A stretch of 64,000 nt of DNA from Rhizobium leguminosarum bv. trifolii WSM2297 (GTDB taxonomy: Bacteria; Pseudomonadota; Alphaproteobacteria; Rhizobiales; Rhizobiaceae): the NCBI RefSeq assembly GCF_000271845.1, contig NZ_JH719393.1, forward strand, positions 1,125,755 through 1,189,754. Reading direction: 5' to 3'. The notes under the pieces are model-generated. The model saw only the letters and a list, made by a program, of their open reading frames with translations, was not told the DNA's origin and did not search any database. A program made the position numbers and the translations under genes. Shown here in pieces: positions 26,795 to 34,873 of this stretch. Each line of letters starts with the position of its first letter. Position 1 is the stretch's first letter.

Positions 26795-27103
26795 CCCGGG
26801 ATGGCGGGAAAATATCACTGATGTTGATTATATCTCTACACGGAGACCGGTGAAGCTGGGCAACCAACCTGTGGGCGAATACAATTTCGCGAACGTCGTT
26901 TTCTCTTTTGCTTAAAGGTGCCAACAGCCTTCGGCCAGAAATTCAAGGCCGGGATGGATGCCAGCGGGTTCGCTAGAGGGCGCCTCAGGACGGCTCAATA
27001 TGAGCCTTGAAACATCGATGGCAACAGATTTGGCTTGGCCCCTGTGAAACGCACGAGGAGAGCGGTATCATTGGTCGTCTTCAGTTTGATCCATAGAGAC
27101 CAG
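26795..27103. other. No gene seen
   Basis: Apart from the upstream extension of the DUF2066 frame there is no recognised coding signal here. It should contain the promoter of the DUF2066 gene, but no clear -35/-10 pair was identified. Confidence 0.35.
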
Positions 27104-27895
27104 ATGATAAGATCAAGGAAAGCCTTCATTTGTCTCATGCTGGTTCTAGCCTCGGGCGTGCCTGCGGGCGCAGGATCACTTGATGAGCTTTACACGTCCC
27201 AAACGATCGTGACGGGTACTGGCGAGAAGAACCGGGAGACGGGCTTTCGCGATTGTCTGGAACGGGTTCTCCTGCGTGTTTCAGGAGATCAGCGCCTGGT
27301 TGAACGACCAGAGATGAGCGATCTGAAGGCGAGGGGCAGCACATTCGTTCGCGAATATACTTATAGAGATCGGCTGGCTGGCAAGCCTTTTCACGACGCG
27401 CAGGGTATGGATGACCGCCCTCATGACCTGACATGCTATTATGATCAGCCGGTAGTCGACGGGCTTCTGGACGGCCTCGGCAGCCGCCCCTGGCGGGACA
27501 AGCGACCTGTGACTGCAGTGTTCCTGGAGGTAAAGCGGTATCAACAAGAATTTCGTGTGAATGCCAGTAACGCACGGGATGCGGCCATGCGCGAGGCCTT
27601 CGCGCAAGCCGCAACTTCCATGGCGATGACAATCATTTTTCCGGCGCCGAAAGACTCGGATAGGGCAGAAGAGACACCCGACGTGACGAGGGCGGCCGTC
27701 GAGATGGGGGCGGATGTTGCCCTTACGGGCTCGCTTGTGTGGAGCGACTCGGATTTCGGCTGGGTGGCAACCTGGCATCTGGCGCAGGGACAGGAAAGCC
27801 GACATTGGCAAGTGAGGGGCGTAAACTTCGACGAAGCGTTCCGCGTCGGTGTACGGGGCGTAGCTCAGATCCTGTCGGGCAATGGACAGCCTTGA
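27104..27895 (+). CDS. DUF2066-domain exported protein
   Basis: The start at 27104 (M-I-R-S-R-K-A-F-I-C-L-M-L-V-L-A-S-G) gives a clean signal peptide with likely cleavage after A-G-A-G; the frame to 27035 adds a non-signal extension. The mature part has F-R-D-C-L-E-R-V-L-L-R-V-S-G-D, a DUF2066 hallmark, and a C-terminal beta-rich region (D-V-A-L-T-G-S-L-V-W). About 263 aa, predicted periplasmic. The family function is unknown. Confidence 0.75.
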   Translation: MIRSRKAFICLMLVLASGVPAGAGSLDELYTSQTIVTGTGEKNRETGFRDCLERVLLRVSGDQRLVERPEMSDLKARGSTFVREYTYRDRLAGKPFHDAQGMDDRPHDLTCYYDQPVVDGLLDGLGSRPWRDKRPVTAVFLEVKRYQQEFRVNASNARDAAMREAFAQAATSMAMTIIFPAPKDSDRAEETPDVTRAAVEMGADVALTGSLVWSDSDFGWVATWHLAQGQESRHWQVRGVNFDEAFRVGVRGVAQILSGNGQP

Positions 27896-28110
27896 GCTCT
27901 TCGCCCCGTGGGACGGCGAAATTCCGTCCGGTATTAATCCAAATTTCCAATTCACGGGGAGACAAGCATGGAACACCGGGGTCGGAAGGGTGTAATTCTG
28001 TCCCGGGGCCGTTCCCGGTGAAATTTTGCTAACTGCGCTGCGCACGTCCATTCACAGGGTCGGATCCTCAAGCGAACTGCTTTGATTTCCCCTACTCCGG
28101 CAAGGGCCAC

Positions 28111-28440
28111 ATGACTGCTGATTTCGAGAACACGTCCGATCCCACTCATTGATCCCATCCAAACGATCGCTCCCATCGTAACAGGATGGTGATCGGCCTA
28201 CTTCTGATCTCGGCCTTCGTAATGATTCTGAACGACACGATCATGGTGTCGCTCTGCCGCGGCTGATGAGGGATCTCCAGATATCCGCGAGCCTAGCGCA
28301 GTGGCTATCAACGGCTTTCATGCTGACTATGGCAGTCGTCATCACCGTGACCGGTTACCTGCTGCAGCGTCTGAATACGCGGCCGGTCTTCATGCTCGCC
28401 ATGGCTCTGTTCTCGCTTGCTACTCTTATTTCGGCACTGA
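28111..28440 (+). pseudogene. Fossil: N-terminus of an EmrB/QacA-type MFS exporter
   Basis: Pieces in three frames make one protein start. M-T-A-D-F-E-N-T-S-D-P-T-H is followed by M-V-I-G-L-L-L-I-S-A-F-V-M-I-L-N-D-T-I-M-V, then L-P-R-L-M-R-D-L-Q-I-S-A-S-L-A-Q-W-L-S-T and A-V-V-I-T-V-T-G-Y-L-L-Q-R-L-N-T-R-P-V-F. This is the first-third signature of 14-helix drug exporters. Similarity ends near 28440, where an unrelated fossil begins. Confidence 0.68.
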
Positions 28441-28509
28441 TTTCCGAGGCAAGGGACGAGCTTCTGTTTGAGGGACTGGGACTTCGCGTTCGGAACTGGC
28501 GCCATACTT

Positions 28510-28790
28510 CCGTCATGAGGCGGTCGAAATTGCCACGGAGATCTCTGACGACGGGCTGACCTACACGTTCCATCTCGTGGACAGTGTGAAGTTCCATGAT
28601 GGCACGCTATTCAATGCGACAGCCGTCATAAAGTCGTTCGAACGCCGCCGCGATCACGGGCCGATTCTGAGCTACTTCCTGGCCAACGTTGAGATGAGGA
28701 CGCCTAACGATCGGTTGTGCTCACTTTGGGCCATCCTCAGTCTTCGTTCCTCGATGTCCTTTCATGGTGTGCTAAGGCGCCCCCAAATCG
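28510..28790 (+). pseudogene. Fossil: internal part of an SBP_bac_5 solute-binding protein
   Basis: The frame reads E-I-S-D-D-G-L-T-Y-T-F-H-L, then V-K-F-H-D-G-T-L-F-N-A-T-A-V, characteristic of dipeptide/oligopeptide-binding proteins of ABC transporters. A shift near 28710 leads to V-L-T-L-G-H-P-Q-S-S-F-L-D-V-L in another frame. Neither end of the gene is present. It directly abuts the MFS fossil. Confidence 0.68.
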
Positions 28791-28846
28791 GAGACGAAGA
28801 CCAGCCCAGCCAGCGCGCATCAAAGCGTCCAGTGCATCGCACCTAG

Positions 28847-29455
28847 CTAGCAGAAGCCGTTGAGCTTCAGGATTTTATGGGCGTCAAGCGTCGCCCGAAG
28901 AGCCTCCTCGGCCGTGCGGTCACCATCGTTTGCGTCGGGATGGTGCATCTTGAGTCTCTGCTTGTAGCGGCTTCTGATTTCGTCCGGCGTAGAGTTCGGC
29001 GAAAGACCAAGCGTTTCGAATGCTTTTGCTTCCAGCACTTTAAGTTTGCGGGATTGAAAGGTCGCTTTGGCTGCTTGGCTTTGTGCTGCGCTTTTTCGCG
29101 CGTTGATCGTCTTCGCACTCCCGGAGCGAATTGAGGAGGGGAGGGGAGTTTCAGAAGTGTGATCGACTCTGACGCCCCAGCTGGGGCGGCTGCCACTTGC
29201 CGCTTCCCTTTGATACCGGGCCGTGACAGGGGCCGACAATTTCGTCACATAATTGTAGCCTTCACTGTACTCTTTTGCATGATTGCGACAAAAGAGCAGG
29301 TATAGCCCCTCGGCATCCGCTCCCACTGGGGCGCGATGGACGCCTTGTTTGGCGCATCCATCCCATTGGCATCTCGGGCCGCTCGTGTCTTGATGTTCGG
29401 CCGGTTTGTTTCGCGTCGGTCTCAGGCCGACAAAGATCTTTGAATCAGACGTCAT
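28847..29455 (-). CDS. J-domain (DnaJ-like) protein
   Basis: The 202-aa protein ends in a J domain (about 140-200): F-E-T-L-G-L-S-P-N-S-T-P-D-E-I, the H-P-D tripeptide in K-M-H-H-P-D-A-N-D, and A-H-K-I-L-K. The N-terminal half has C-Q-W-D-G-C and F-C-R-N-H, a possible zinc-binding pair. C-terminal J domains with this arrangement are common in rhizobia and would stimulate DnaK. The chaperone target is unknown. Confidence 0.85.
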   Translation of the reverse strand: MTSDSKIFVGLRPTRNKPAEHQDTSGPRCQWDGCAKQGVHRAPVGADAEGLYLLFCRNHAKEYSEGYNYVTKLSAPVTARYQREAASGSRPSWGVRVDHTSETPLPSSIRSGSAKTINARKSAAQSQAAKATFQSRKLKVLEAKAFETLGLSPNSTPDEIRSRYKQRLKMHHPDANDGDRTAEEALRATLDAHKILKLNGFC

Positions 29456-29655
29456 CGTGCCTTATATCGCCGTGCCGCTGGTCACGACAAGATCGTTCGT
29501 GGCAGACGCGGATTCCGTGTCATTCGAACTGGCCCCGCGACCGCCCGCAGACAGCGGCGGGGTTCTAGGAGAAGGCGCCGGCTATCCACATCTTTTGTCT
29601 TCACGAGCGGCTGCGTGGCGATCACTTCGCGCGAGACTGGCATTATATCGCGCGC

Positions 29656-30384
29656 CTAACCTGCGATCTTCTGCCAAACGGAGACATGTCGATCGCTGAC
29701 CTTTGTGAACGGCTCCTTTTTCCACCCGTCCCATCGGTTTTTGAATTTTAGGCCGGCCAGGCGCCATAAGATCGAATTCCGCTGGATGCAAATCGAAACG
29801 GGACCAAGAATTGCCTATAGCTTCCGTCCCGGAACCAAGCGTGATGGGACGAGAAGTTTTGGGTCACCACGTCGTACTCGTCGATGCCCCAATGCGTCTC
29901 GCTTCGGTCGAACGCCAGGATCGTCTCGCCGAGCGGAAGCCGCTGAAGCGGCGGCACGCCAACCTCGATCAGGAAGTGCCCGCCAGGTTCCAGATGCGCG
30001 GCCGCGTTCAGAAAGCAAGCGACCTGGGCTTCCTGCGACGTGAGGTTGTTGATCGTGTTGAAAGCCAGATAAACCAGGGAAAAAGGCCCCTCTACACGGG
30101 TCGTGGCCATGTCACCCACCACCACGGGAATTTCCGCGCCGCCCTGTTTGGCGCGAAGGCGAGAAACCATCGCTCTCGAAAGTTCGAATGCCTTCTACCT
30201 CTATCCCTTTCCGCGCGAGAGGGAGGGCCAGGCCTGTACCGATCGCAAACTCCAGGACGCGCCCGCCTCCTGCGAACTCGACCAGGAGATTGACCGCGGG
30301 ATCAACGACCTCCGGGGCCGAGATCCCACCAGCGTCGTCGTAGGTTGCCGCCACTTCCTCGTCAAAAAGCCCGTCTTCGTGCAT
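29656..30384 (-). pseudogene. Class I SAM-dependent methyltransferase with several frameshifts
   Basis: The start at 30384 (M-H-E-D-G-L-F-D-E-E-V-A-A-T-Y-D) leads to motif I (V-L-E-F-A-I-G-T-G). After G-I near 30178 the frame changes to E-L-S-R-A-M-V-S-R-L-R-A-K-Q, then V-G-D-M-A-T and P-G-G-H-F-L-I-E-V-G. Two more shifts near 29785-29760 lead through P-A-E-F-D-L-M-A and R-L-A-G-L-K-F-K-N-R-W to H-V-S-V-W-Q-K and a TAG at 29656. The full-length architecture of about 240 aa is still recognisable. Confidence 0.75.
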
Positions 30385-30453
30385 CTAGATCACAACTGCC
30401 CCTCAATCTTATGACTTCCGTCCACCTCCGACGTATTCGAATCGCACCCCGTC

Positions 30454-30672
30454 TCAAACCGCGTGTTTTTCCATGCGACGCAGAAGGCCTTGCAATTCTG
30501 GCTCCTTGACGAGAGACGCAGCCTCAGTGGGTCGCATCCAGGCGAGTGTACGATTTTTACACTCCGGGAAACGCTTCTTGATATCGCGCGCTTCAGGCAG
30601 ATGAACCTCAACAAAGGCGGGAACCCGCTGCCCATCGGCGAGCGACTTGATGTAGACAAAGTGACGAAAGAT
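30454..30672 (-). pseudogene. Fossil: C-terminus of a NUDIX-type hydrolase
   Basis: The minus strand reads R-H-F-V-Y-I-K-S-L-A-D-G-Q-R-V-P-A-F-V-E, then F-P-E-C-K-N-R-T-L-A-W-M and E-P-E-L-Q-G-L-L-R-R-M, ending at TGA 30456-30454. This matches the C-terminal part of rhizobial NUDIX hydrolases. The NUDIX box itself is absent. The fossil ends next to the hicB stop codon. Confidence 0.5.
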
Positions 30673-30675
30673 CCG

Positions 30676-31032
30676 CTACGCCGGCAGGCGCGCCTCGGCA
30701 TAATGGTCGGCGGCTTCTTTTAGCACCTCTTCTGCCCACTGATTCAGACTCTTTCCCGAAAGCTCAGCAGCAAGAGCTGCTCGGCGATGGACTTCGGGAG
30801 CGACACGAAACATCATCTTCCCAGAATAGGGTCGCTGAGGCTCTTTGCCGATTTTCCTACAGGTCTCCAGGTAGTCATCGACTGCCTGATGGAAGGCTTT
30901 CTTGAGTTCAGCGACACTGTCACCGTGAAAGCCGATTACATCCGAGATACCTGCAATCCTGCCGAAAAACACATCGTCCTCAGCGTCGAATTCGATGCGA
31001 GCGTGATATCCGTTGTAGGTCATGATGTTCAT
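30676..31032 (-). CDS. hicB: HicB-family antitoxin
   Basis: The N-terminal part M-T-Y-N-G-Y-H-A-R-I-E-F-D-A-E-D-D-V-F-F is the degenerate RNase H-like HicB fold (with G-F-H-G-D-S-V-A-E-L). The C-terminal S-G-K-S-L-N-Q-W-A-E-E-V-L is a ribbon-helix-helix DNA-binding segment. 118 aa. Its start overlaps the stop of hicA by four bases. It neutralises HicA and should autorepress at the upstream palindrome. Confidence 0.88.
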   Translation of the reverse strand: MNIMTYNGYHARIEFDAEDDVFFGRIAGISDVIGFHGDSVAELKKAFHQAVDDYLETCRKIGKEPQRPYSGKMMFRVAPEVHRRAALAAELSGKSLNQWAEEVLKEAADHYAEARLPA

Positions 31033-31283
31033 GGCGTTACTCCAATCTGCATCAGGAACTCGCGAGCATCGCGCACCTGATAGCGCTTTGCTTCCTTGTC
31101 CGGATGTGGTCTATGGAAGCTCGCAATGATCCCGTCTTTTTCAAACTTGACGCGGGAACCGTTCCCCTCAATGAGGTCGGCTCCGGCAGCCACAAGCAGA
31201 TTCTCTATTGCGGCCCATTCAATGGTTCCCGAGACCGGATCCTTGAAGACCGCCGCGAGAGTCTTTCTCTGCTTGCTGTTCAT
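31029..31283 (-). CDS. hicA: HicA-family mRNA interferase toxin
   Basis: The 84-aa protein has the double-stranded RNA-binding-like HicA fold. It includes A-A-I-E-N-L-L-V-A-A-G-A, G-S-R-V-K-F and the catalytic histidine segment A-S-F-H-R-P-H-P. It starts M-N-S-K-Q-R-K-T, typical of the longer HicA subgroup. The gene order toxin then antitoxin with overlap is normal for hicAB. It cleaves mRNA when HicB is depleted. Confidence 0.88.
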   Translation of the reverse strand: MNSKQRKTLAAVFKDPVSGTIEWAAIENLLVAAGADLIEGNGSRVKFEKDGIIASFHRPHPDKEAKRYQVRDAREFLMQIGVTP

Positions 31284-31301
31284 GCTAGCAAATATAAAGA
31301 C

Positions 31302-31320
31302 GCTTGCTGATTATGCAAGC
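31302..31320. promoter_or_regulatory. hicAB operator palindrome
   Basis: GCTTGC (31302-31307) and GCAAGC (31315-31320) form a perfect inverted repeat around seven AT-rich bases, about 20 bases before the hicA start. It is suitable for a ribbon-helix-helix dimer. Confidence 0.55.
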
Positions 31321-31434
31321 ACAAACTCAACAACCTCTTGAATTCATCCCAAAGGTCGAACGGGGCGTGGGGGGGCAATAATCACGGGTCGGCAGTTCGT
31401 ATCCCTTCAACTGCAAAGATCGTGTATCGCGGGG

Positions 31435-32355
31435 TCAGTTTGCCGCGGGCTGCAACGCGCGGCGCAATGCCGTCGCTTCCTGCTGGATATGATCCCATAA
31501 ACGGTCCGCGATCGGCCCATGCGGGCGGTCGCGGCGGCGCGCCACCACCAGATCGTCGGTGCGGCCCGGCATATGGCTACCGGCAATCGATCGGAGGCGT
31601 CCATCGCCCAGCTCGTCCTCAATCAGGAAGCGTGGCAGGTGGCCCCAGCCCAGACCTTGCAGGATAATCTCCTTCTTCATGCCCTGGTCGGCCACTAGGC
31701 ATTGCGGCGCGCCTTCGATCATGAAGTAGTCCCGTTGCGGTGAATGCCGGGCGGTGTCGCGCATCACGCATTGAGTGAGCGCCTGCATCTGGTCGAGAGT
31801 GATCGGCTGCTTGATGTCATCCGTCAGAAAGCCCGGCGCCACCACGGGAATGAATGGCACCTTGCAAAGATCGATCCATTCCACTCGCGCGTCGCCCTTG
31901 TCGATCCAGTGCAAGATCAAATCGGCCTCGTCATCGAAGAGGCGCTCCCACGGCCCCCCGACGGCTTCGAAATGCAGATGCAGGCGCGTGCTGGGACATT
32001 GGGCGAAGAACCGTCCGAGCATGCCCAGTACCTGTGCTCGCGGGCAGAGGTCGCCGATCACGACGTGGATTTCGCTTTCCTCGCCCATTGAGAGCTGCGC
32101 AGCATGGACCCGCAGGGCTTCCAATTCGCGCAGCAACGACTGAGCCCGGCGGTGGAACGACAGCCCTGCCTCGGTCGGGCGAACTCGATAGCCGCTCCGA
32201 TCGAGGAGAACGAGGTCGAGTTGTCGCTCAAGCTTGGCGACGGCGGCGAACACCGCTGGGTGGGAGCGGTGCAGCAGGGCGGCCGCCGGCTGAAAGCCGC
32301 CGGTGCGGACGACCGCATCGAAACACTGCAAGTCGTGCAAGGTGAATTCAGCCAT
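31435..32355 (-). CDS. LysR-family transcriptional regulator
   Basis: The 306-aa protein opens with the LysR winged helix (D-L-Q-C-F-D-A-V-V-R-T-G-G-F-Q-P-A-A-A-L-L-H) and continues with a periplasmic-binding-like effector domain. It is divergent from the alpha/beta-hydrolase gene at 32455, whose upstream region carries a dyad. It probably activates or represses that hydrolase. The effector is unknown, though an aromatic-catabolism intermediate would fit an enol-lactonase-like target. Confidence 0.88.
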   Translation of the reverse strand: MAEFTLHDLQCFDAVVRTGGFQPAAALLHRSHPAVFAAVAKLERQLDLVLLDRSGYRVRPTEAGLSFHRRAQSLLRELEALRVHAAQLSMGEESEIHVVIGDLCPRAQVLGMLGRFFAQCPSTRLHLHFEAVGGPWERLFDDEADLILHWIDKGDARVEWIDLCKVPFIPVVAPGFLTDDIKQPITLDQMQALTQCVMRDTARHSPQRDYFMIEGAPQCLVADQGMKKEIILQGLGWGHLPRFLIEDELGDGRLRSIAGSHMPGRTDDLVVARRRDRPHGPIADRLWDHIQQEATALRRALQPAAN

Positions 32356-32365
32356 GTCAGTCCTG

Positions 32366-32393
32366 ATTACAGAGATTGTCCTATCTTTGTAAT
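32366..32393. promoter_or_regulatory. LysR-type dyad between regulator and hydrolase
   Basis: ATTACA (32366-32371) and TGTAAT (32388-32393) form an inverted repeat in the 99-bp divergent gap. It is the best candidate binding site for the adjacent LysR protein. Confidence 0.5.
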
Positions 32394-32454
32394 ATCAACA
32401 AACGTCAGGCGCCGCTACGGTTGGTTCATTCAACGTTCCAGAGGGATCATCATC

Positions 32455-33246
32455 ATGAGTGAATTGAATTTCGTGACTGTCGGCGACGGAACCCGGATCG
32501 CCTACCGCTTCGACGGCGACGCCGCAAAGCCGGTGCTGCTGCTGTCCAACTCGATCGCCACCACGCTGCACATGTGGGACGGGCAGGTCGACGAATTGTC
32601 GAAGTATTTCCGCGTTCTGCGGTACGATTTTCGCGGCCATGGTGGATCGAGCGTGCCGGCCGGCGCCTATTCGCTGGACCGGCTTGGCCGCGACGTCATC
32701 GAGTTACTTGATGCGCTTCATCTGCAACGCGTGCACTTCCTCGGCCTGTCGCTCGGTGGCTTCGTCGGCCAGTGGCTCGGAATCTACGCGCCCGAGCGCA
32801 TCGACCGGCTGATCCTGAGCAACACGTCGTCACACCTCTCACCCGCAAGCTATTTCGACGAGCGCATTGCCGCCGTGCGTCAAGCACCGGACATGTCGGA
32901 GACCGCCGAGATATTCCTCAACAATTGGTTCCCGTCGGGTATGTTGGCGGCCCACGATCCAGCTATCGAGGAATTCCGAGCCATGCTGATGACAATCGAC
33001 CGGCAGGGCCTGGCGGCTCTGTTTGCGGCGGTTCGCGATGCGGACCTTCGCCGCACCGTGGCTCTAATCAACCGGCCGACACTCGTGATTGCCGGCGAGC
33101 ACGATACCGTGACGGCGCTCAGCCATAGCGAGTTGATCACCGCGACAGTGCCCGGCGCGAAGCTGATCGTTTTGCCTGCGGTTCACCTGTCGAACGTTGA
33201 ATATCCATCAGAGTTCATGGAGGCGGTACAGGATTTCCTAGGTTGA
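32455..33246 (+). CDS. Alpha/beta hydrolase, 3-oxoadipate enol-lactonase-like
   Basis: The start at 32455 has AGAGGGA upstream; the open frame further 5' is antisense to the LysR gene. The 263-aa product has the nucleophile elbow G-L-S-L-G-G, the oxyanion region S-N-S-I-A-T, the acid D in A-G-E-H-D, and a terminal His in P-A-V-H-L-S-N. This is the PcaD arrangement. No other beta-ketoadipate pathway genes are nearby, so the exact lactone or ester substrate is uncertain. Confidence 0.83.
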   Translation: MSELNFVTVGDGTRIAYRFDGDAAKPVLLLSNSIATTLHMWDGQVDELSKYFRVLRYDFRGHGGSSVPAGAYSLDRLGRDVIELLDALHLQRVHFLGLSLGGFVGQWLGIYAPERIDRLILSNTSSHLSPASYFDERIAAVRQAPDMSETAEIFLNNWFPSGMLAAHDPAIEEFRAMLMTIDRQGLAALFAAVRDADLRRTVALINRPTLVIAGEHDTVTALSHSELITATVPGAKLIVLPAVHLSNVEYPSEFMEAVQDFLG

Positions 33247-33527
33247 TGGATACGATCGCGTGGGGGCCGACATCGGCAGCCACGCCGCCACTTTTTATAT
33301 CTGAACCCACCGATTTGATCGAAGGCCCACTCGATGAGGTGCTTCACGACACGTACTTATCGAAATGTGTGTGCGCATCAGGGCTTACCGGGGGACGGTT
33401 GGATCGCCGGGTTCGTGGTGTTAGATTGGATTCTGAGAGCTCAAAGTGCGAGGCTTTCATCAAATATGGCACCCGGTTTCATCTCCTATTCTAAGGATCG
33501 TGCTGTCGCAGCAATATTCCCGGTGGA

Positions 33528-33997
33528 CTATTCTACCCTCCACTCATTCTCATGATGTGGTGGTTCAAAACCCTGGATGTAGCGATGCAGCAGCTCGTCA
33601 GTAATCGGAAAGGCCGCGTTAGCGTCGCGTCGTAAGGCGCGGTGATCCAATCGCTCCCGCAAAAACCTCGGGCAGAATGTTCATGAACACCAGTTGTTGT
33701 CGATAATCGTTGCTTGCACAAGATCACGGTAATCGTGCTTTGGCACTCCAAAAACTGAAATCGATGACAACCTTGGTTCCCCGCCGGAGCATCTCTATGA
33801 GTTGCTTGCGGAGGCGTTCCTCTGCCGCGTCTCGCAACTCGCCATATTCATGCTCTGCGTAATCCAGGCCGAAGCGGCCATTGGCGCGCCAGATTTCCTC
33901 ATCTATCGATAGGCGTTCACACCCCATCTTCTCAAGTTCCTGGGCGAATGTGGTCTTTCCTGAACCTGAAATGCCGCACATCATGAAGACTACTCTT
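33528..33997 (-). pseudogene. P-loop kinase/ATPase, 3' part, cut by IS66 and frameshifted
   Basis: The frame reads R-V-V-F-M-M-C-G-I-S-G-S-G-K-T-T (Walker A), then S-I-D-E-E-I-W and K-V-V-I-D-F-S-F-W-S, a zeta-toxin or polynucleotide-kinase-like P-loop protein. Near 33750 the frame breaks. The proper C-terminus F-P-I-T-D-E-L-L-H-R-Y-I-Q-G-F-E reappears in another frame and ends at TAG 33530-33528. The first 17 codons lie beyond the IS66 element at 36803-36853 and rejoin in frame at the target duplication. Confidence 0.82.
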
Positions 33998-34005
33998 TCA
34001 TGATC
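33998..34005. repeat. Target-site duplication, left copy
   Basis: TCATGATC lies directly outside the left IS66 end and is identical to the eight bases outside the right end (36801-36808). Eight-base duplications are typical of IS66. Confidence 0.9.
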
Positions 34006-34094
34006 GTGAGCGTCCGGTGATCGGATTTTGGTTAGGTGCGGGATTGGCGCAAGTTACGACACAGATGATTCATTTGTGACGTAACAGGGTATGA

Positions 34095-34469
34095 ATGGCC
34101 AAGGTTGAGATTCTGACGGGTGCCGAGCGACAACGTCGCTGGTCGACGGAACTGAAGCTTTCGATATTGCAAGAAGCGTTCAGCGCGGATGGCACCGTTT
34201 CGGATGTCGCGCGCCGGCACGACGTTCTTCCGCAGCAGATTTACGCCTGGCGAAAGAAGCTCTTGCCAGCCGAATCTCCCCAGACGTTCATCCCGGTATC
34301 GCTTATCGGAGCGTCGGAGAGCGTGGGTGACGGTTCCAAGAGGAGCAGTGCTCGGTCGAGATGCAAAGACGTTGAGATCGTCCTGAGGAATGGCCGCTTA
34401 CTGAGAATTGCAGCGGACATGGATCTCGAAGTGCTATCGTCACTGGTCGCTTGTGTGGAGGCGGCATGA
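34095..34469 (+). CDS. tnpA: IS66 TnpA accessory protein
   Basis: The 124-aa protein has a helix-turn-helix start (R-W-S-T-E-L-K-L-S-I-L-Q-E-A-F and V-S-D-V-A-R-R-H-D-V, then I-Y-A-W-R-K) as in IS66 OrfA. Its stop overlaps the tnpB start (ATGA). It is required with TnpB and TnpC for IS66 transposition. Confidence 0.92.
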   Translation: MAKVEILTGAERQRRWSTELKLSILQEAFSADGTVSDVARRHDVLPQQIYAWRKKLLPAESPQTFIPVSLIGASESVGDGSKRSSARSRCKDVEIVLRNGRLLRIAADMDLEVLSSLVACVEAA

Positions 34470-34813
34470 TCGGGCCTTCGGGGAATGTGCGGGTTTATCT
34501 GGCTTGCGGGGTGACCGACATGCGGCGTGGCATTGATGGACTGTCGGCGCTTGTCGAGACGGCTATCAAGGAAGCGCCGGGCTCCGGCGCAATCTTCGGC
34601 TTCCGCGGAAAACGCGCTGATCGGATCAAACTTTTATGGTGGGATGGCCAAGGGTTTTGCCTGTTTTACAAAATTTTGGAACGCGGATACTTTCCCTGGC
34701 CGACGGCGAAAGATGGGGTTGCGCATCTGACGCAAGCTCAGTTGTCGATGCTTGTTGAGGGGATCGATTGGCGCCGACCTGCGTGGACTTCTGCTCCCGG
34801 ACGAACGGGTTAA
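34466..34813 (+). CDS. tnpB: IS66 TnpB accessory protein
   Basis: The 115-aa product has the family hallmarks T-D-M-R-R-G-I-D-G-L, I-F-G-F-R-G-K-R-A-D-R-I-K-L-L and F-C-L-F-Y-K-I-L-E-R-G. Its length is normal for IS66 OrfB. It starts inside the end of tnpA, implying coupled translation. Confidence 0.92.
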   Translation: MIGPSGNVRVYLACGVTDMRRGIDGLSALVETAIKEAPGSGAIFGFRGKRADRIKLLWWDGQGFCLFYKILERGYFPWPTAKDGVAHLTQAQLSMLVEGIDWRRPAWTSAPGRTG

Positions 34814-34873
34814 AAGCTATATTTTGCAAGGACATCCGGGGCAAAATGCTGGCACTTCCGGCGCAAATCGGCT

